From assembly GCF_003977685.1 (NCBI RefSeq), contig NZ_RYZH01000004.1, forward strand, positions 120,827-184,826: DNA of 64,000 nt. Direction: 5' to 3'. The translations under genes were made by a program, and so were the position numbers. The stretch is from Tautonia sociabilis. Its GTDB lineage: Bacteria; Planctomycetota; Planctomycetia; Isosphaerales; Isosphaeraceae. Shown one piece after another: positions 51,263 through 59,407 of the stretch. Position 1 is the stretch's first letter. Each line of letters starts with the position of its first letter. Below the pieces are notes generated by a model, which saw nothing but the letters and a program-made list of their open reading frames with translations, made no database searches and was not told the origin of the DNA.

Positions 51263-53226
51263 CTCCGCCTGAGATCCCCCTCCGTTTGGCTCCGATCGGC
51301 CAGCACGTCCGGCATCCCCCGGACCCGATAGATGGCGTACCGGCCGTCGACGCGGAGCAGTTCCAGGGGAGAACCCGCCTCGGGGGCCTGTTCGTCTGGG
51401 GGGGCGGCGGCGAGGACGTAGCCGGCCCCCTGGCGGCGGGCCAGGGCGGCGCGGTCGGCGTCGGACATCTGCTGGTAGCGCCGCTCCAGGGCGTGGCGGT
51501 CGTCGAGGTAGGAGCGGGCGAAGGAGGCGGGATCGCCGTCGAAGCCGACGTGGTCGGCGAAGCGACGGGCCCAGTCGGCCAGGCCCGAGGCGTCATACGG
51601 GCTGCCGGCCCGGTTGAAGGCAAGCGCGCGGCGAGACCAGAGGCGGAACGTCTTCGGCCCCGGCGGGCCAATGAACCGGGCGTCCGGCGGGGTGTGCGAT
51701 CGGGCCCAGAGGGCCAGCCGCTCGACGTCGTCGATCGGCGACTCGCCGAACCGGCATCGGCTGATGAGGGCCTCTCGGGCCGATCGGAGCCAGCCGGGGC
51801 CGCTGGGAGGGGCGATCGCCGCGATCATCGCCAGCGCCGGCACCGCGAAGGCCAGGGCCGAGAGCCGAACGGCTCGGCCGAGGGTCCAACCGGGGAACGT
51901 CCATCGGCTTCGGGCCCTTTCGAGAACGATCCCGAGGACGATCCCGGCCAGCAGCGGCAGGTGGCCGCCGTCCGGGTCGTGCCGGAACAGGTACGCCAGC
52001 CCCGCCGCCAGGACGGGAGCCCCGGCGAAGGCCCCGAGCCGGGCCGACCGGAGCCGTTCCCCCAGGGTCCAGGCCAGCTCCGCCAGCACCGCGACTACCA
52101 TCGAGCCGTCGCTCCCCAGGCCCGCCGCCAGCAGGATCGCCCGGAGCGTGCCGGGCCTCCCGCCTGCTTGCCCGAGGCGGAGCACCCGGCCGGAGATCAC
52201 AACCAGGCAGATCCCCCGGGCGATCGTCGCCATCCGGAAGGGCTGGAAGATGGTGATGCGGGGGTCCTCGATCACCTCGATCGCCACCCAGGCCGTCCCG
52301 AGGCCGAGCAGCAGCACGCCGAGCAACGTCGCCAGCCGGAGCCGGGGGGCCGACAGAGGCCGGCCCTCGCTCGCCAGCGTCAACCCCGCCAGGAGGACGT
52401 AACCAAACCAGGAGAGCCACTGCATCCCCCGCCAGAGGTGCGGCAGCATGTGCTGCGGCCCCTGGACTCGGAAGCTCAGCAGGCGGAACGTCTCCGGGTC
52501 GAGCCCGTCGAACAGCGCCGCCTTCTGGGGGGCCTGAAGCAGGACCGTCGGCACCAGGGCCGCCGCCAGCGCGCCGAGGCCGATCGCCGCCCGAGCCCGG
52601 GAGACCCCCAGCCGACCCGGCCAGAACAGGCCGGCCGTCCCGCCGGCCCCCAGGAGCAGGCCAAGCTGCATCCCCACCGACGGATGCACCAGCCCCGCCA
52701 GGCCGATCAGCCCGGCGCCGAGGAGCCCCGACTCCCCCCGAACGAACCCCGAAAGCGCAACCCACCCCAGGCCAAACCCAATCAGCCGATCCAGCAGCAT
52801 CGGCTCGAACAGGTGATTGGTGCCGATGTTCCCGGCGTCGGCCAGCAGAACCAGGGCGACCGTCAGTACGCCCGCCCATCCCCCCCATCCCGGCCAGCTT
52901 GCCTCGGCCAGCCGGCGGAGGCCGACGCAGGTGATGGCGAACGTGATGGCATAGAGCAGGAAAAGGGCGGCAGGCAGGCCGACGAGGCGGCTCGGGTAGT
53001 CCAGAAGGGCGAGGTAGCCGCGATGGGGATTGAAGGCGTCGAAGGCGCGGACGAAGGGGTCGTCGGCGTAGAGCGAGGGGGTTTGGGAGTGGAGCAGGAG
53101 GGGGAGGCGATAGGCCTGGTCGCCGTCGAGGCAGCGGTAGCCTTGCAGGGAGAGCGAGGCTCCGAAGAGGAGGACGAAGGCGAGCCAGGTCGGGGCGGGT
53201 CGGGGTGATCCGGATCCGGCAGGCAT
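51256..53226 (-). CDS. Polytopic membrane protein of unknown function
   Basis: A 656-residue integral membrane protein with about 12 hydrophobic segments in the first 450 residues and a soluble C-terminal domain of about 180 residues ([25 protein letters not shown] onward). The early part contains [29 protein letters not shown], with acidic residues after the first helix as in GT-C-type transferases, but without their usual DE/DD motif. The C-terminal soluble part resembles that of planctomycete membrane glycosyltransferase-like proteins. The substrate is unknown. Its 3' end is embedded in a minisatellite. Confidence 0.65.
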   Translation of the reverse strand: MPAGSGSPRPAPTWLAFVLLFGASLSLQGYRCLDGDQAYRLPLLLHSQTPSLYADDPFVRAFDAFNPHRGYLALLDYPSRLVGLPAALFLLYAITFAITCVGLRRLAEASWPGWGGWAGVLTVALVLLADAGNIGTNHLFEPMLLDRLIGFGLGWVALSGFVRGESGLLGAGLIGLAGLVHPSVGMQLGLLLGAGGTAGLFWPGRLGVSRARAAIGLGALAAALVPTVLLQAPQKAALFDGLDPETFRLLSFRVQGPQHMLPHLWRGMQWLSWFGYVLLAGLTLASEGRPLSAPRLRLATLLGVLLLGLGTAWVAIEVIEDPRITIFQPFRMATIARGICLVVISGRVLRLGQAGGRPGTLRAILLAAGLGSDGSMVVAVLAELAWTLGERLRSARLGAFAGAPVLAAGLAYLFRHDPDGGHLPLLAGIVLGIVLERARSRWTFPGWTLGRAVRLSALAFAVPALAMIAAIAPPSGPGWLRSAREALISRCRFGESPIDDVERLALWARSHTPPDARFIGPPGPKTFRLWSRRALAFNRAGSPYDASGLADWARRFADHVGFDGDPASFARSYLDDRHALERRYQQMSDADRAALARRQGAGYVLAAAPPDEQAPEAGSPLELLRVDGRYAIYRVRGMPDVLADRSQTEGDLRRSR

Positions 53227-53393
53227 GGGGCGATCCCTCCGGCCGATCGGGCGGGGTCGGCCGGGGGGAGTGTGCCGGGGATCGCGGGAGGGGTCAATCG
53301 CAGTCGGCGACGGCCCGGGAGCGATCGGCTGGGAATCCGGGGGAGTCCCTGGTTCTCGACGCGATCGCTCTTCGGGAGCGGCCCGAAGGGAGA

Positions 53394-54146
53394 TCAGCGG
53401 GGGTCGAGCCGGCGGAGGGCGTCGAGCCGTTCGAGGTCGCGGCGGACGTCTTCCAGGGCGTCGTCGAGGTTGGGCTCGACGGCGAGGGCCGAGGGGCGCC
53501 GGGCCGGGGCGGGGGGGATCGCGTCCTCGGCGGCGACGCTCGGCGGGGCGTCGGCGGCGTTCTCCGGATCGGTCCCGGAGCCAAGGCCCATGGTCCGGAC
53601 GTGGGAGACGATCGCCTGGACGGGCGGGAGTTCCCAGAGGCGTCGGGCGGGCTGGTAGCGCTCGGAGAGGGCGAGCAGGCGGGAGGTCTGGACCTGTTGG
53701 CCGACCCAGCCGCCGGCCTCGAGGTAGCGGGGGGAGTACCGCTGGATCCCGGCGACGAGGAAGGCGACGACGATCGCCCCCTTGGCGGCGCCGAGGAAGA
53801 AGCCGGCCGACTGGTCCCCCCGGTGCGATGGCGCGTTGAATCCCCCGGCCGCCCGGTCTCGGGAGGCCCGGCGCCGGGAGGCGTTGAGCAGGCTCGTCGC
53901 CGTGCCGGTCAGCACGACGAAGGCCACCACGGCGGCGATCCACCAGAGCAGGCGGTCGAGCAGGTCGGGGGACATCGAGGTGAGGCGGTCGGCGGCGATG
54001 GGCCGAGCCAGGTCACGCAGGGGGCCGGCCAGGTAGATGCCGCCGACCAGCCCGACGAGGCGGATCGCCTGCGCGGAGAAGCCCCGAAACCAGCCCCGGA
54101 GGGCCGACACCAGCACGATCGCGCCCAGGATGAGGTCCATTCCCAT
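53394..54146 (-). CDS. CvpA-family membrane protein
   Basis: A 250-residue inner-membrane protein with four predicted helices in the first 140 residues. The family opening [21 protein letters not shown] is typical, and a second block ([25 protein letters not shown]) precedes a polar C-terminal tail of about 100 residues rich in Pro, Ala and Asp. CvpA proteins affect colicin V export, purine-related phenotypes and envelope stress, but the molecular role is unresolved. The ATG at 54146 (or 54140) follows AAGGA. It reads left, 167 bases upstream of the 656-residue gene. Confidence 0.8.
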   Translation of the reverse strand: MGMDLILGAIVLVSALRGWFRGFSAQAIRLVGLVGGIYLAGPLRDLARPIAADRLTSMSPDLLDRLLWWIAAVVAFVVLTGTATSLLNASRRRASRDRAAGGFNAPSHRGDQSAGFFLGAAKGAIVVAFLVAGIQRYSPRYLEAGGWVGQQVQTSRLLALSERYQPARRLWELPPVQAIVSHVRTMGLGSGTDPENAADAPPSVAAEDAIPPAPARRPSALAVEPNLDDALEDVRRDLERLDALRRLDPR

Positions 54147-54453
54147 CGATTCCCGTCCTTCCGCCCCCAGCAGCGACACCCGGTCCTACCAGGGAGTTCG
54201 GTCCCGGGCGTCCGATCTTGGGTGGGAACTCGTCGCGAGCCCCGCGACGATCGCCGGGGGGCGGGGCGTCCGATGGCGGTCGGGGAAAACCGGTCCAGAC
54301 GCCTTCCATCCCAATCATTCGCCACGATCTCGGATCGCACAAGGGCGATCGGCCCGCCTCGGGCAGCCGGATCGTCCCTCGCGGGAGGGCCGGAACCCGG
54401 ACGGAGCCGCGGCTTGCCAAGGGCGCCGGATCGCCGAGAATGGGACGGCCGCT

Positions 54454-54490
54454 CGGATCGGATCGGATCGGATCGGATCGGATCGGATCG
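54454..54490. repeat. Pentanucleotide array (CGGAT), about 7.4 units
   Basis: A perfect CGGAT tandem array of 37 bases in the gap upstream of mlaE. Because the period is five, all three frames read RIGSD in rotation; no frame with a ribosome site crosses it, so it is non-coding. Such arrays can vary by slippage. Confidence 0.85.
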
Positions 54491-54541
54491 AAGCGGAGTG
54501 GCGAGGCGGGGGATCGGGGACGGCACGCCGGGCGGCCGAAC

Positions 54542-54581
54542 CGGATTGGATCGGATTGGATCGGATCGGATCGGATCGGAG
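54542..54581. repeat. Second CGGAT/TGGAT pentanucleotide array
   Basis: Eight units following C/TGGAT, degenerate at the first base (CGGAT, TGGAT), separated from the first array by about 50 bases. It ends about 50 bases before the mlaE ATG. The two arrays share the core and likely arose from the same slippage-prone seed. Confidence 0.8.
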
Positions 54582-54632
54582 CGGAACGGGGCGGCCCGAC
54601 CGCGACGGGGAGCAGGACGAGGAGCCCGAGTC

Positions 54633-55526
54633 ATGGACGCCACCGCCTCCGCCTCTCCCTCGGAGACCGAGGGGGGCCGCCCGACGCCCCCGTCCGCTCC
54701 CCGGGCGCCGGTCGAGGACTCGCCGGTCCGCCGGCTGGGGGAGCAGTTCTTCAACGCGGTGGCCGAGGTGGGGGACCTGGCGGTCTTCTCGGCCTTGACG
54801 CTGATGTGGCTGATCCGGAGGAGGCCGAGGAAGGCCACCCTGGTGCCGAACTTCTACCTGATCGGCGTGAAGAGCATGCCGGTGGTGGCCGTTACGGGCA
54901 TGTTCATCGGCATGGTGCTGGCGGTGCAGACGCACGGCCAGTTCAAGCTGATGGGGATGGAAACGCGCCTGGGGTCGGTCATCAACATCTCGCTGGTCAA
55001 GGAGCTGGGCCCGGTGCTGGCGGCCACGATGCTCGCCGGCCGGGTCGGCTCGGCCATGGCCGCCGAGCTGGGCACGATGCGCGTGACCGAGCAGATCGAC
55101 GCCCTCGACGTGCTCGGCGCCCATCCGATCGCCTACCTGTCTGGCCCCCGGCTGCTGGCCTGCGTGCTGCTGATCCCGCTGCTGACGCTGATGGCCGACT
55201 TCATGGGGATCATCGGCGGCGCGGTGGTGAGCATCCAGATGCTCGGGGTGGACTCGTACCACTACTGGGCGCATTCAAGGGACTACGTCGGCGGGCTGGA
55301 CATCGCCGCCGGGGTGGTCAAAAGCTACTTTTTCGGCGGCGCGATCGCGCTGATCGGCTGCCACCGCGGCTTCAACTGCTCGGCCGGCGCCGAGGGGGTG
55401 GGCAAGGCCGCCACCGAGGCGTTCGTCGTCTCGTTCGTCGCCATCCTCTTTCTCGACTTCTGCCTCGGCCTGCTCTGGAACAAGGTCGAGTTGGCGATCT
55501 GGCCCGATTCCGGGACCCTGATCTGA
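54633..55526 (+). CDS. mlaE: MlaE-family ABC transporter permease
   Basis: A 297-residue integral membrane protein of the MlaE/YrbE family, the permease of lipid-transport ABC systems that maintain outer-membrane asymmetry. Landmarks are [60 protein letters not shown], and [22 protein letters not shown]. About 60 N-terminal residues form a polar Pro-rich extension. The ATG at 54633 follows AGGAG. The stop overlaps the mlaF start (TGATG), so the two are coupled. The substrate-binding MCE protein MlaD is not seen next to them. Confidence 0.93.
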   Translation: MDATASASPSETEGGRPTPPSAPRAPVEDSPVRRLGEQFFNAVAEVGDLAVFSALTLMWLIRRRPRKATLVPNFYLIGVKSMPVVAVTGMFIGMVLAVQTHGQFKLMGMETRLGSVINISLVKELGPVLAATMLAGRVGSAMAAELGTMRVTEQIDALDVLGAHPIAYLSGPRLLACVLLIPLLTLMADFMGIIGGAVVSIQMLGVDSYHYWAHSRDYVGGLDIAAGVVKSYFFGGAIALIGCHRGFNCSAGAEGVGKAATEAFVVSFVAILFLDFCLGLLWNKVELAIWPDSGTLI

Positions 55527-56401
55527 TGAGCACCGCCCCGCGCCCTCCGCTCGGCTCCGCCGCCTCCGCCGTCCCCGATTCGCCGGCCTCGCCCGCCCCC
55601 GAACCGCGGGCGATCGTCGAGCTGGACCGGATCGGCATGGAGTTCCGCCACCACCAGGTCCTGCGCGACGTGACGATCCGGGTGCCGAAGAGGCAGACGC
55701 TCTGCGTCATCGGTGAGAGCGGCTGCGGCAAGACCGTGCTCCTGAAGCTGATGATCGGCCTGCTGCGTCCGACCCGGGGCTCGGTCCGCTTCGACGGGCA
55801 CGACCTGAACCGGCTCGACTCGTTCGAGCTGAACCAGGTTCGCCTGCGCTTCGGCTTCCTCTTCCAGATGGCCGCGCTGTTCGACAGCCTGAGCATCTAC
55901 GACAACGTCGCCTTCGGCCTGCGCGAGCACGCCCTCTTCGACGAGGCCCGCATCCGACGCATCGTGCACGATCGGCTCCGAGAGGTCGGCCTGCCCCCCG
56001 GCATCGAGGCCAAGAAGCCGGCCGAGCTCTCCGGCGGCCAGCGCAAGCGCGTCGGCCTGGCCCGGGCGCTGGCGCTCGACCCGGAGGTCATGCTCTACGA
56101 CGAGCCGACCACGGGGCTGGACCCGATCATGTCCGACGTGATCAACGAGCTGATCCTCCAGACCCAGCGCACCAAGCACACGACCGGGATCGTCGTCACC
56201 CACGACATGAAAACGGTGCGGAAGGTCGCCGACCGCGTCGTGATGCTCTACCCGCTGCCCCGCCTCCGCCCCGACGAGCCTCAGATCCTCTACGACGGCC
56301 CCCCCGACGGGCTGGAGGACCACCCCGACCCCCGCGTCCGCCAGTTCGTCCGAGGAGAGGCCGGGGAGCGCCTGAGCGAGCTGACCCAGGGCCGAGGATG
56401 A
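55526..56401 (+). CDS. mlaF: MlaF-family ABC transporter ATP-binding protein
   Basis: A 291-residue ATPase pairing with MlaE. Walker A is GESGCGKT (63-70), the signature LSGGQRKR, and Walker B VMLYDEPTTGLDPI, followed by VVTHDMKTVRKVADRVVML with the H-loop. The MRFGFLFQMAALFDSLSIYDNVAFGL stretch (here RFGFLFQMAALF) is distinctive of MlaF. It hydrolyses ATP to power phospholipid movement between membranes. A 16-base tandem duplication at the stop codon follows immediately. No MCE or lipid-carrier gene is downstream; the next two genes are hypothetical. Confidence 0.94.
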   Translation: MSTAPRPPLGSAASAVPDSPASPAPEPRAIVELDRIGMEFRHHQVLRDVTIRVPKRQTLCVIGESGCGKTVLLKLMIGLLRPTRGSVRFDGHDLNRLDSFELNQVRLRFGFLFQMAALFDSLSIYDNVAFGLREHALFDEARIRRIVHDRLREVGLPPGIEAKKPAELSGGQRKRVGLARALALDPEVMLYDEPTTGLDPIMSDVINELILQTQRTKHTTGIVVTHDMKTVRKVADRVVMLYPLPRLRPDEPQILYDGPPDGLEDHPDPRVRQFVRGEAGERLSELTQGRG

Positions 56402-56430
56402 TCCTCCGTCTCGGTGATCCTCCGTCTCGG
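56399..56430. repeat. 16-base direct tandem repeat at the mlaF stop
   Basis: TGATCCTCCGTCTCGG occurs twice head-to-tail (56399-56414, 56415-56430). The first copy begins with the mlaF stop codon, so the duplication spans the gene's end and creates a second in-register TGA. Two exact copies suggest a recent event. Confidence 0.9.
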
Positions 56431-56730
56431 CTTCGTCCCCGTCAAGGGGCCGACTCGGAGCGGATGTTGGTGCGATCACCAACTCAATTGGCGAACGGAG
56501 ACCTTGAATCGAGATCTCCGTGCGGAACGAGGCTGGGCCTGTCGAACTGCGACGCGATCCGGAGCGCCCACCGCATCGACTCCTTCGGAAGGCCAATCTC
56601 CCTGCCGAACGACCCTGGCCCGAGCGGCTGGGAATGGGACTGGGGCTGGGCGGGGCCGAGGGTGCTTTCTAGAATGTTCCGGGGGAGGAGGTGCCCCCCC
56701 CACAGCGCATCCCGGCCGGAAGGGCATACG
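56431..56730. other. Gap between mlaF and the 56731 gene
   Basis: About 300 bases with no supported gene. A GAAGGG-like site (56719-56724) precedes the ATG at 56731. No clear promoter or hairpin was found. Confidence 0.3.
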
Positions 56731-57129
56731 ATGGTGGGCGACACTCCCTCCTCCTTGACACCGCGCCGCCAGATGCTGGCCGCCTCGGTGATCGGGGCGC
56801 TGGCGCTGGCCGGTTCGATCGGCGCGATGCGGACCGGGCGCGCGACGTGCCCTCCCGGCGGCGGCCTCCCGGCGGCGGGGGGCGGCATCCTGCCGTTGCC
56901 GGAATTGGAACCGCAGCAGCAGCCGCAGCCGCAGCCGGAACCGGAGCGGGAGCGAGCGCGGGAGCCGGAGCCGGCCGAGAACCCCGACCCGGCCGCGCTT
57001 CGGGGGCCTCGGCCCTCGATCGGGACGCCGACGAGGGGCGCCGAGGAGGGGCTTTCGCGGCAGACGGCCATCAGCGATGATGGGCAGATCGCGGCGGGCC
57101 GGCCCCGGCCGCGATCGCCGCTCCGCTGA
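56731..57129 (+). CDS. Hypothetical exported protein, Gln/Pro-rich
   Basis: A 132-residue protein. An N-terminal helix (RQMLAASVIGALALAGSIGAM) is a signal peptide or anchor, preceded by a polar stretch. After a short Gly/Pro segment comes a low-complexity region alternating Gln/Pro and Glu/Arg (QQQPQPQPEPERERAREPEP), likely disordered. No domain is recognised. The ATG has a GGAAGGG site upstream. Composition and position suggest a small surface or periplasmic protein, but coding status is only moderately certain. Confidence 0.5.
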   Translation: MVGDTPSSLTPRRQMLAASVIGALALAGSIGAMRTGRATCPPGGGLPAAGGGILPLPELEPQQQPQPQPEPERERAREPEPAENPDPAALRGPRPSIGTPTRGAEEGLSRQTAISDDGQIAAGRPRPRSPLR

Positions 57130-57196
57130 AGGCTCCCCGATCGGGCCGACTCGAAATCAAATCGATCCCGTCCGATCCGGACGGACCCGGGGCGTC

Positions 57197-58231
57197 ATGG
57201 CGATCGTCATCTGCAAGTGCGGCTCTTGGCTGAGGGCCCCCGACCCGGAGGAGGGGGGGCAGGGTCGGTGTCCATCGTGCGGACGGGTGATCGGGCCGGA
57301 TGGGACGGTTTCCGACGAGCCAGGCCCGCCGCCGAGGTCGGGCGGGTTCTTCCGCCGGCTGGCCGGGCCGAGGAGGCCATCGCCGTCGTTCCCGAAACGC
57401 GGCCGGCCGATCGGAGTGGGGGAGGCGCTGGCCTTCCCGGTCAGCGATGGGCCGGGCCTGATGCTGCTGACCCTGTTCCCTCCGTTCATGACGTTCATGT
57501 CGGTGCCGGTTTTCGACGTCGTGCTGCTGTTCCGGGACGGCCCGAGGGGAGGGTTCAACCCCCTGGCCCTGCTGCTGTTGCCCTTCGCGATGCCGTTGAT
57601 CCTCTGCTTCATCTTCACGTCGGGATACATTATGCTCTACCTCGCCCGCGTGCTCACCGACGGGGCGATGGGACGCGCCGGGCACCCGAACTTCCCGATC
57701 TGGGACCGCCACACGATCCTAGAAGGGCTGGCCCGGTGGATCTGGGCCGGGGTGGTCGGCCTGGGGGTCGGCGCCCTGCCGGTGCTGCTCTACGTGAAGC
57801 TCCGGGGCGAGTTCGGGCCGCTGGACTGGGCCGCCGTCTCCGTGCTCATCGGCCTGGCGGCCGGCTACGTGCAGATGGGCCTGGCCGCCTCGCTCTTGCA
57901 GGACGACCTGACGCTCGCCCATCCGGTCGCCATCGCTCGGGCGGTTCGAGTCATCGGACGTGAGTATGTTCCAGCCTGGATGATGACCGCCGCGGCCCTG
58001 TTCCTGGCGGTGATGGCCTGGCGGTTCGCCATGACTCACTCCCCCGGCAATCTCAAGGTGGCGGCGCTGGAGCTGTGGGGCTTCTGGGTCCTCGTGCTGT
58101 ACGAAGCCATGCTCATCATGCACGTCCTGGGCCGCACCATCTATCGCAACGCCGCCGGCCTGGGTTGGTATCGCCGAGAGCCAAAGTGGAGCTCCTGGGA
58201 GCGGCCGGGCCGGATCTACACCAACTCCTGA
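57197..58231 (+). CDS. Zinc-ribbon plus polytopic membrane protein
   Basis: A 344-residue protein. The N-terminus is a zinc ribbon (CKCGSWLRAP ... CPSCGRV, two CxC/CxxC pairs). After a polar linker come about six membrane helices (PGLMLLTLFPPFMTFMSVPVF; PLALLLLPFAMPLILCFIF; and so on). A cytoplasmic zinc ribbon fused to a DUF4013-like membrane domain is a common planctomycete arrangement for proteins of unknown function. The ATG at 57197 starts cleanly with the ribbon. It follows the 56731 gene by 67 bases and may share a transcript. Confidence 0.75.
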   Translation: MAIVICKCGSWLRAPDPEEGGQGRCPSCGRVIGPDGTVSDEPGPPPRSGGFFRRLAGPRRPSPSFPKRGRPIGVGEALAFPVSDGPGLMLLTLFPPFMTFMSVPVFDVVLLFRDGPRGGFNPLALLLLPFAMPLILCFIFTSGYIMLYLARVLTDGAMGRAGHPNFPIWDRHTILEGLARWIWAGVVGLGVGALPVLLYVKLRGEFGPLDWAAVSVLIGLAAGYVQMGLAASLLQDDLTLAHPVAIARAVRVIGREYVPAWMMTAAALFLAVMAWRFAMTHSPGNLKVAALELWGFWVLVLYEAMLIMHVLGRTIYRNAAGLGWYRREPKWSSWERPGRIYTNS

Positions 58232-58387
58232 TTTGGTGATCTTCTGATTCTCTGATTTTCCTGGCTTCGGTTCTGGCCTTCTGATCTCCTGCTGCCCTGC
58301 TCTCCTGGCCCGACTCTCCCCCCGAAGCTTCGGCGCCGACGCCGCCAACGGCGGCCCTTCCGGGATCGTTCCGCGAGCATCGCCTCC

Positions 58388-59407
58388 TCAGCGATCGGCC
58401 TGCTCCGGATCGATCGGCGAGCGATCGAGGGAGAACCCCGGATCGGCCGCCTCGACGATGATCGCCAGGGCGGCCCGGGTGGCGGCGGCGCAGTACGCCG
58501 GGTCGACCTGGTCGAGCGTGTCATCCTGGCTGTGGTAGATCGGGGCCTTGTCGGCGCCGTCGAAGAGGCCGACGCAGACGACGCCAATGGCCTCGAAGGG
58601 CATGTAGTCGCTGCCGTACATGTCTCCGGGGACCGGGACGAGGCCGGCGTTCCGGGCGTGGGCGTCGAGGCGGGAGGCCCAGGCTCGGGAGGCGGCGTCG
58701 TTGTCGGGGCGGCGAAGCCCCTGGTCGCGGTCGACGACGAGCTCGAGGCCGGCCTCGTCCATCGGGTGGCCGATCATGTCGAGGTTGACCATGAGGGTGA
58801 TGGTTCGGCCCTCGTCCTTCACCGTCTTCGCATACGCCCGGGAACCGACGAGCCCTTGTTCCTCTCCGCTGAAGGCGACCAGGAGGACCGATCGGCCCGG
58901 GCGAATGGCGGCGATCGCCCGGGCGAGTTCCAGCAGGGCGGCGGTGCCGGAGGCATTGTCGACGGCGCCGGGGGCGGGGTTCTTGGCGTCGGCGATCTGC
59001 TCGTTGCGCGAGTCGTAGTGCGCGCCGACGAGGACGAACTCGTCGGGCCGGGATTCCCCCCGGATGGTGGCGACCACGTTGCGGCGGGTGTGCCGGCCGA
59101 TGGTGAACTCGTGGAAGGCGACGTCGTCGCAGCCGGCCTCCCGGAAGCGGTCGGCGAGCCAATCGGCGGCTCGGTCGTTCTGGTCCGACAGCGAGTGCCT
59201 GGTGCCGAAGCCGACCAGCGCGGCGAGATCGGCTTCGATCCGGGCCGCCGACACCGGGGCGGTGCTGGGAGCATCGGCCGCCGAGCCGTCGCCGACGACC
59301 GGGGCGGCCAGGGCGATCGCCAGGGCGATCGCTAGGGGAGGGCGATGCCCGGCCCTCGTCGTCGTCGAGCGGGGGAGGAGCGGAGCGGTCGGGGAGGAGG
59401 GCGTCAT
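58388..59407 (-). CDS. M28-family zinc aminopeptidase, exported
   Basis: A 339-residue protein with a long N-terminal signal (RPPLAIALAIALAAPVVG) and an M28 peptidase domain. Metal ligands are visible as GAHYDS (His, Asp), GAVDNASGTAALLELA (bridging Asp), FSGEEQGLVGSRA (catalytic Glu and ligand Glu), NLDMIGHP (Asp) and PIYHSQDDT (His). It removes N-terminal residues from peptides outside the cytoplasm. Its ATG overlaps the stop of the upstream FAD/Fe-S gene by ATGA, so it is the second gene of an operon, an unusual pairing with no obvious metabolic link. Confidence 0.88.
   Translation of the reverse strand: MTPSSPTAPLLPRSTTTRAGHRPPLAIALAIALAAPVVGDGSAADAPSTAPVSAARIEADLAALVGFGTRHSLSDQNDRAADWLADRFREAGCDDVAFHEFTIGRHTRRNVVATIRGESRPDEFVLVGAHYDSRNEQIADAKNPAPGAVDNASGTAALLELARAIAAIRPGRSVLLVAFSGEEQGLVGSRAYAKTVKDEGRTITLMVNLDMIGHPMDEAGLELVVDRDQGLRRPDNDAASRAWASRLDAHARNAGLVPVPGDMYGSDYMPFEAIGVVCVGLFDGADKAPIYHSQDDTLDQVDPAYCAAATRAALAIIVEAADPGFSLDRSPIDPEQADR

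Noticed and set aside
51047..51331. Small repetitive proteins (AEGQSGRAAEWQSGR-like and RGGGAQLG-like) encoded in the minisatellites
   Set aside because: The 8-base unit changes frame every copy, and the frames have no ribosome site or domain. They are by-products of the DNA repeats.
54400..54620. RIGSD-repeat peptide from the CGGAT arrays
   Set aside because: It reads the same in all three frames because of the five-base period; no start signal is present.
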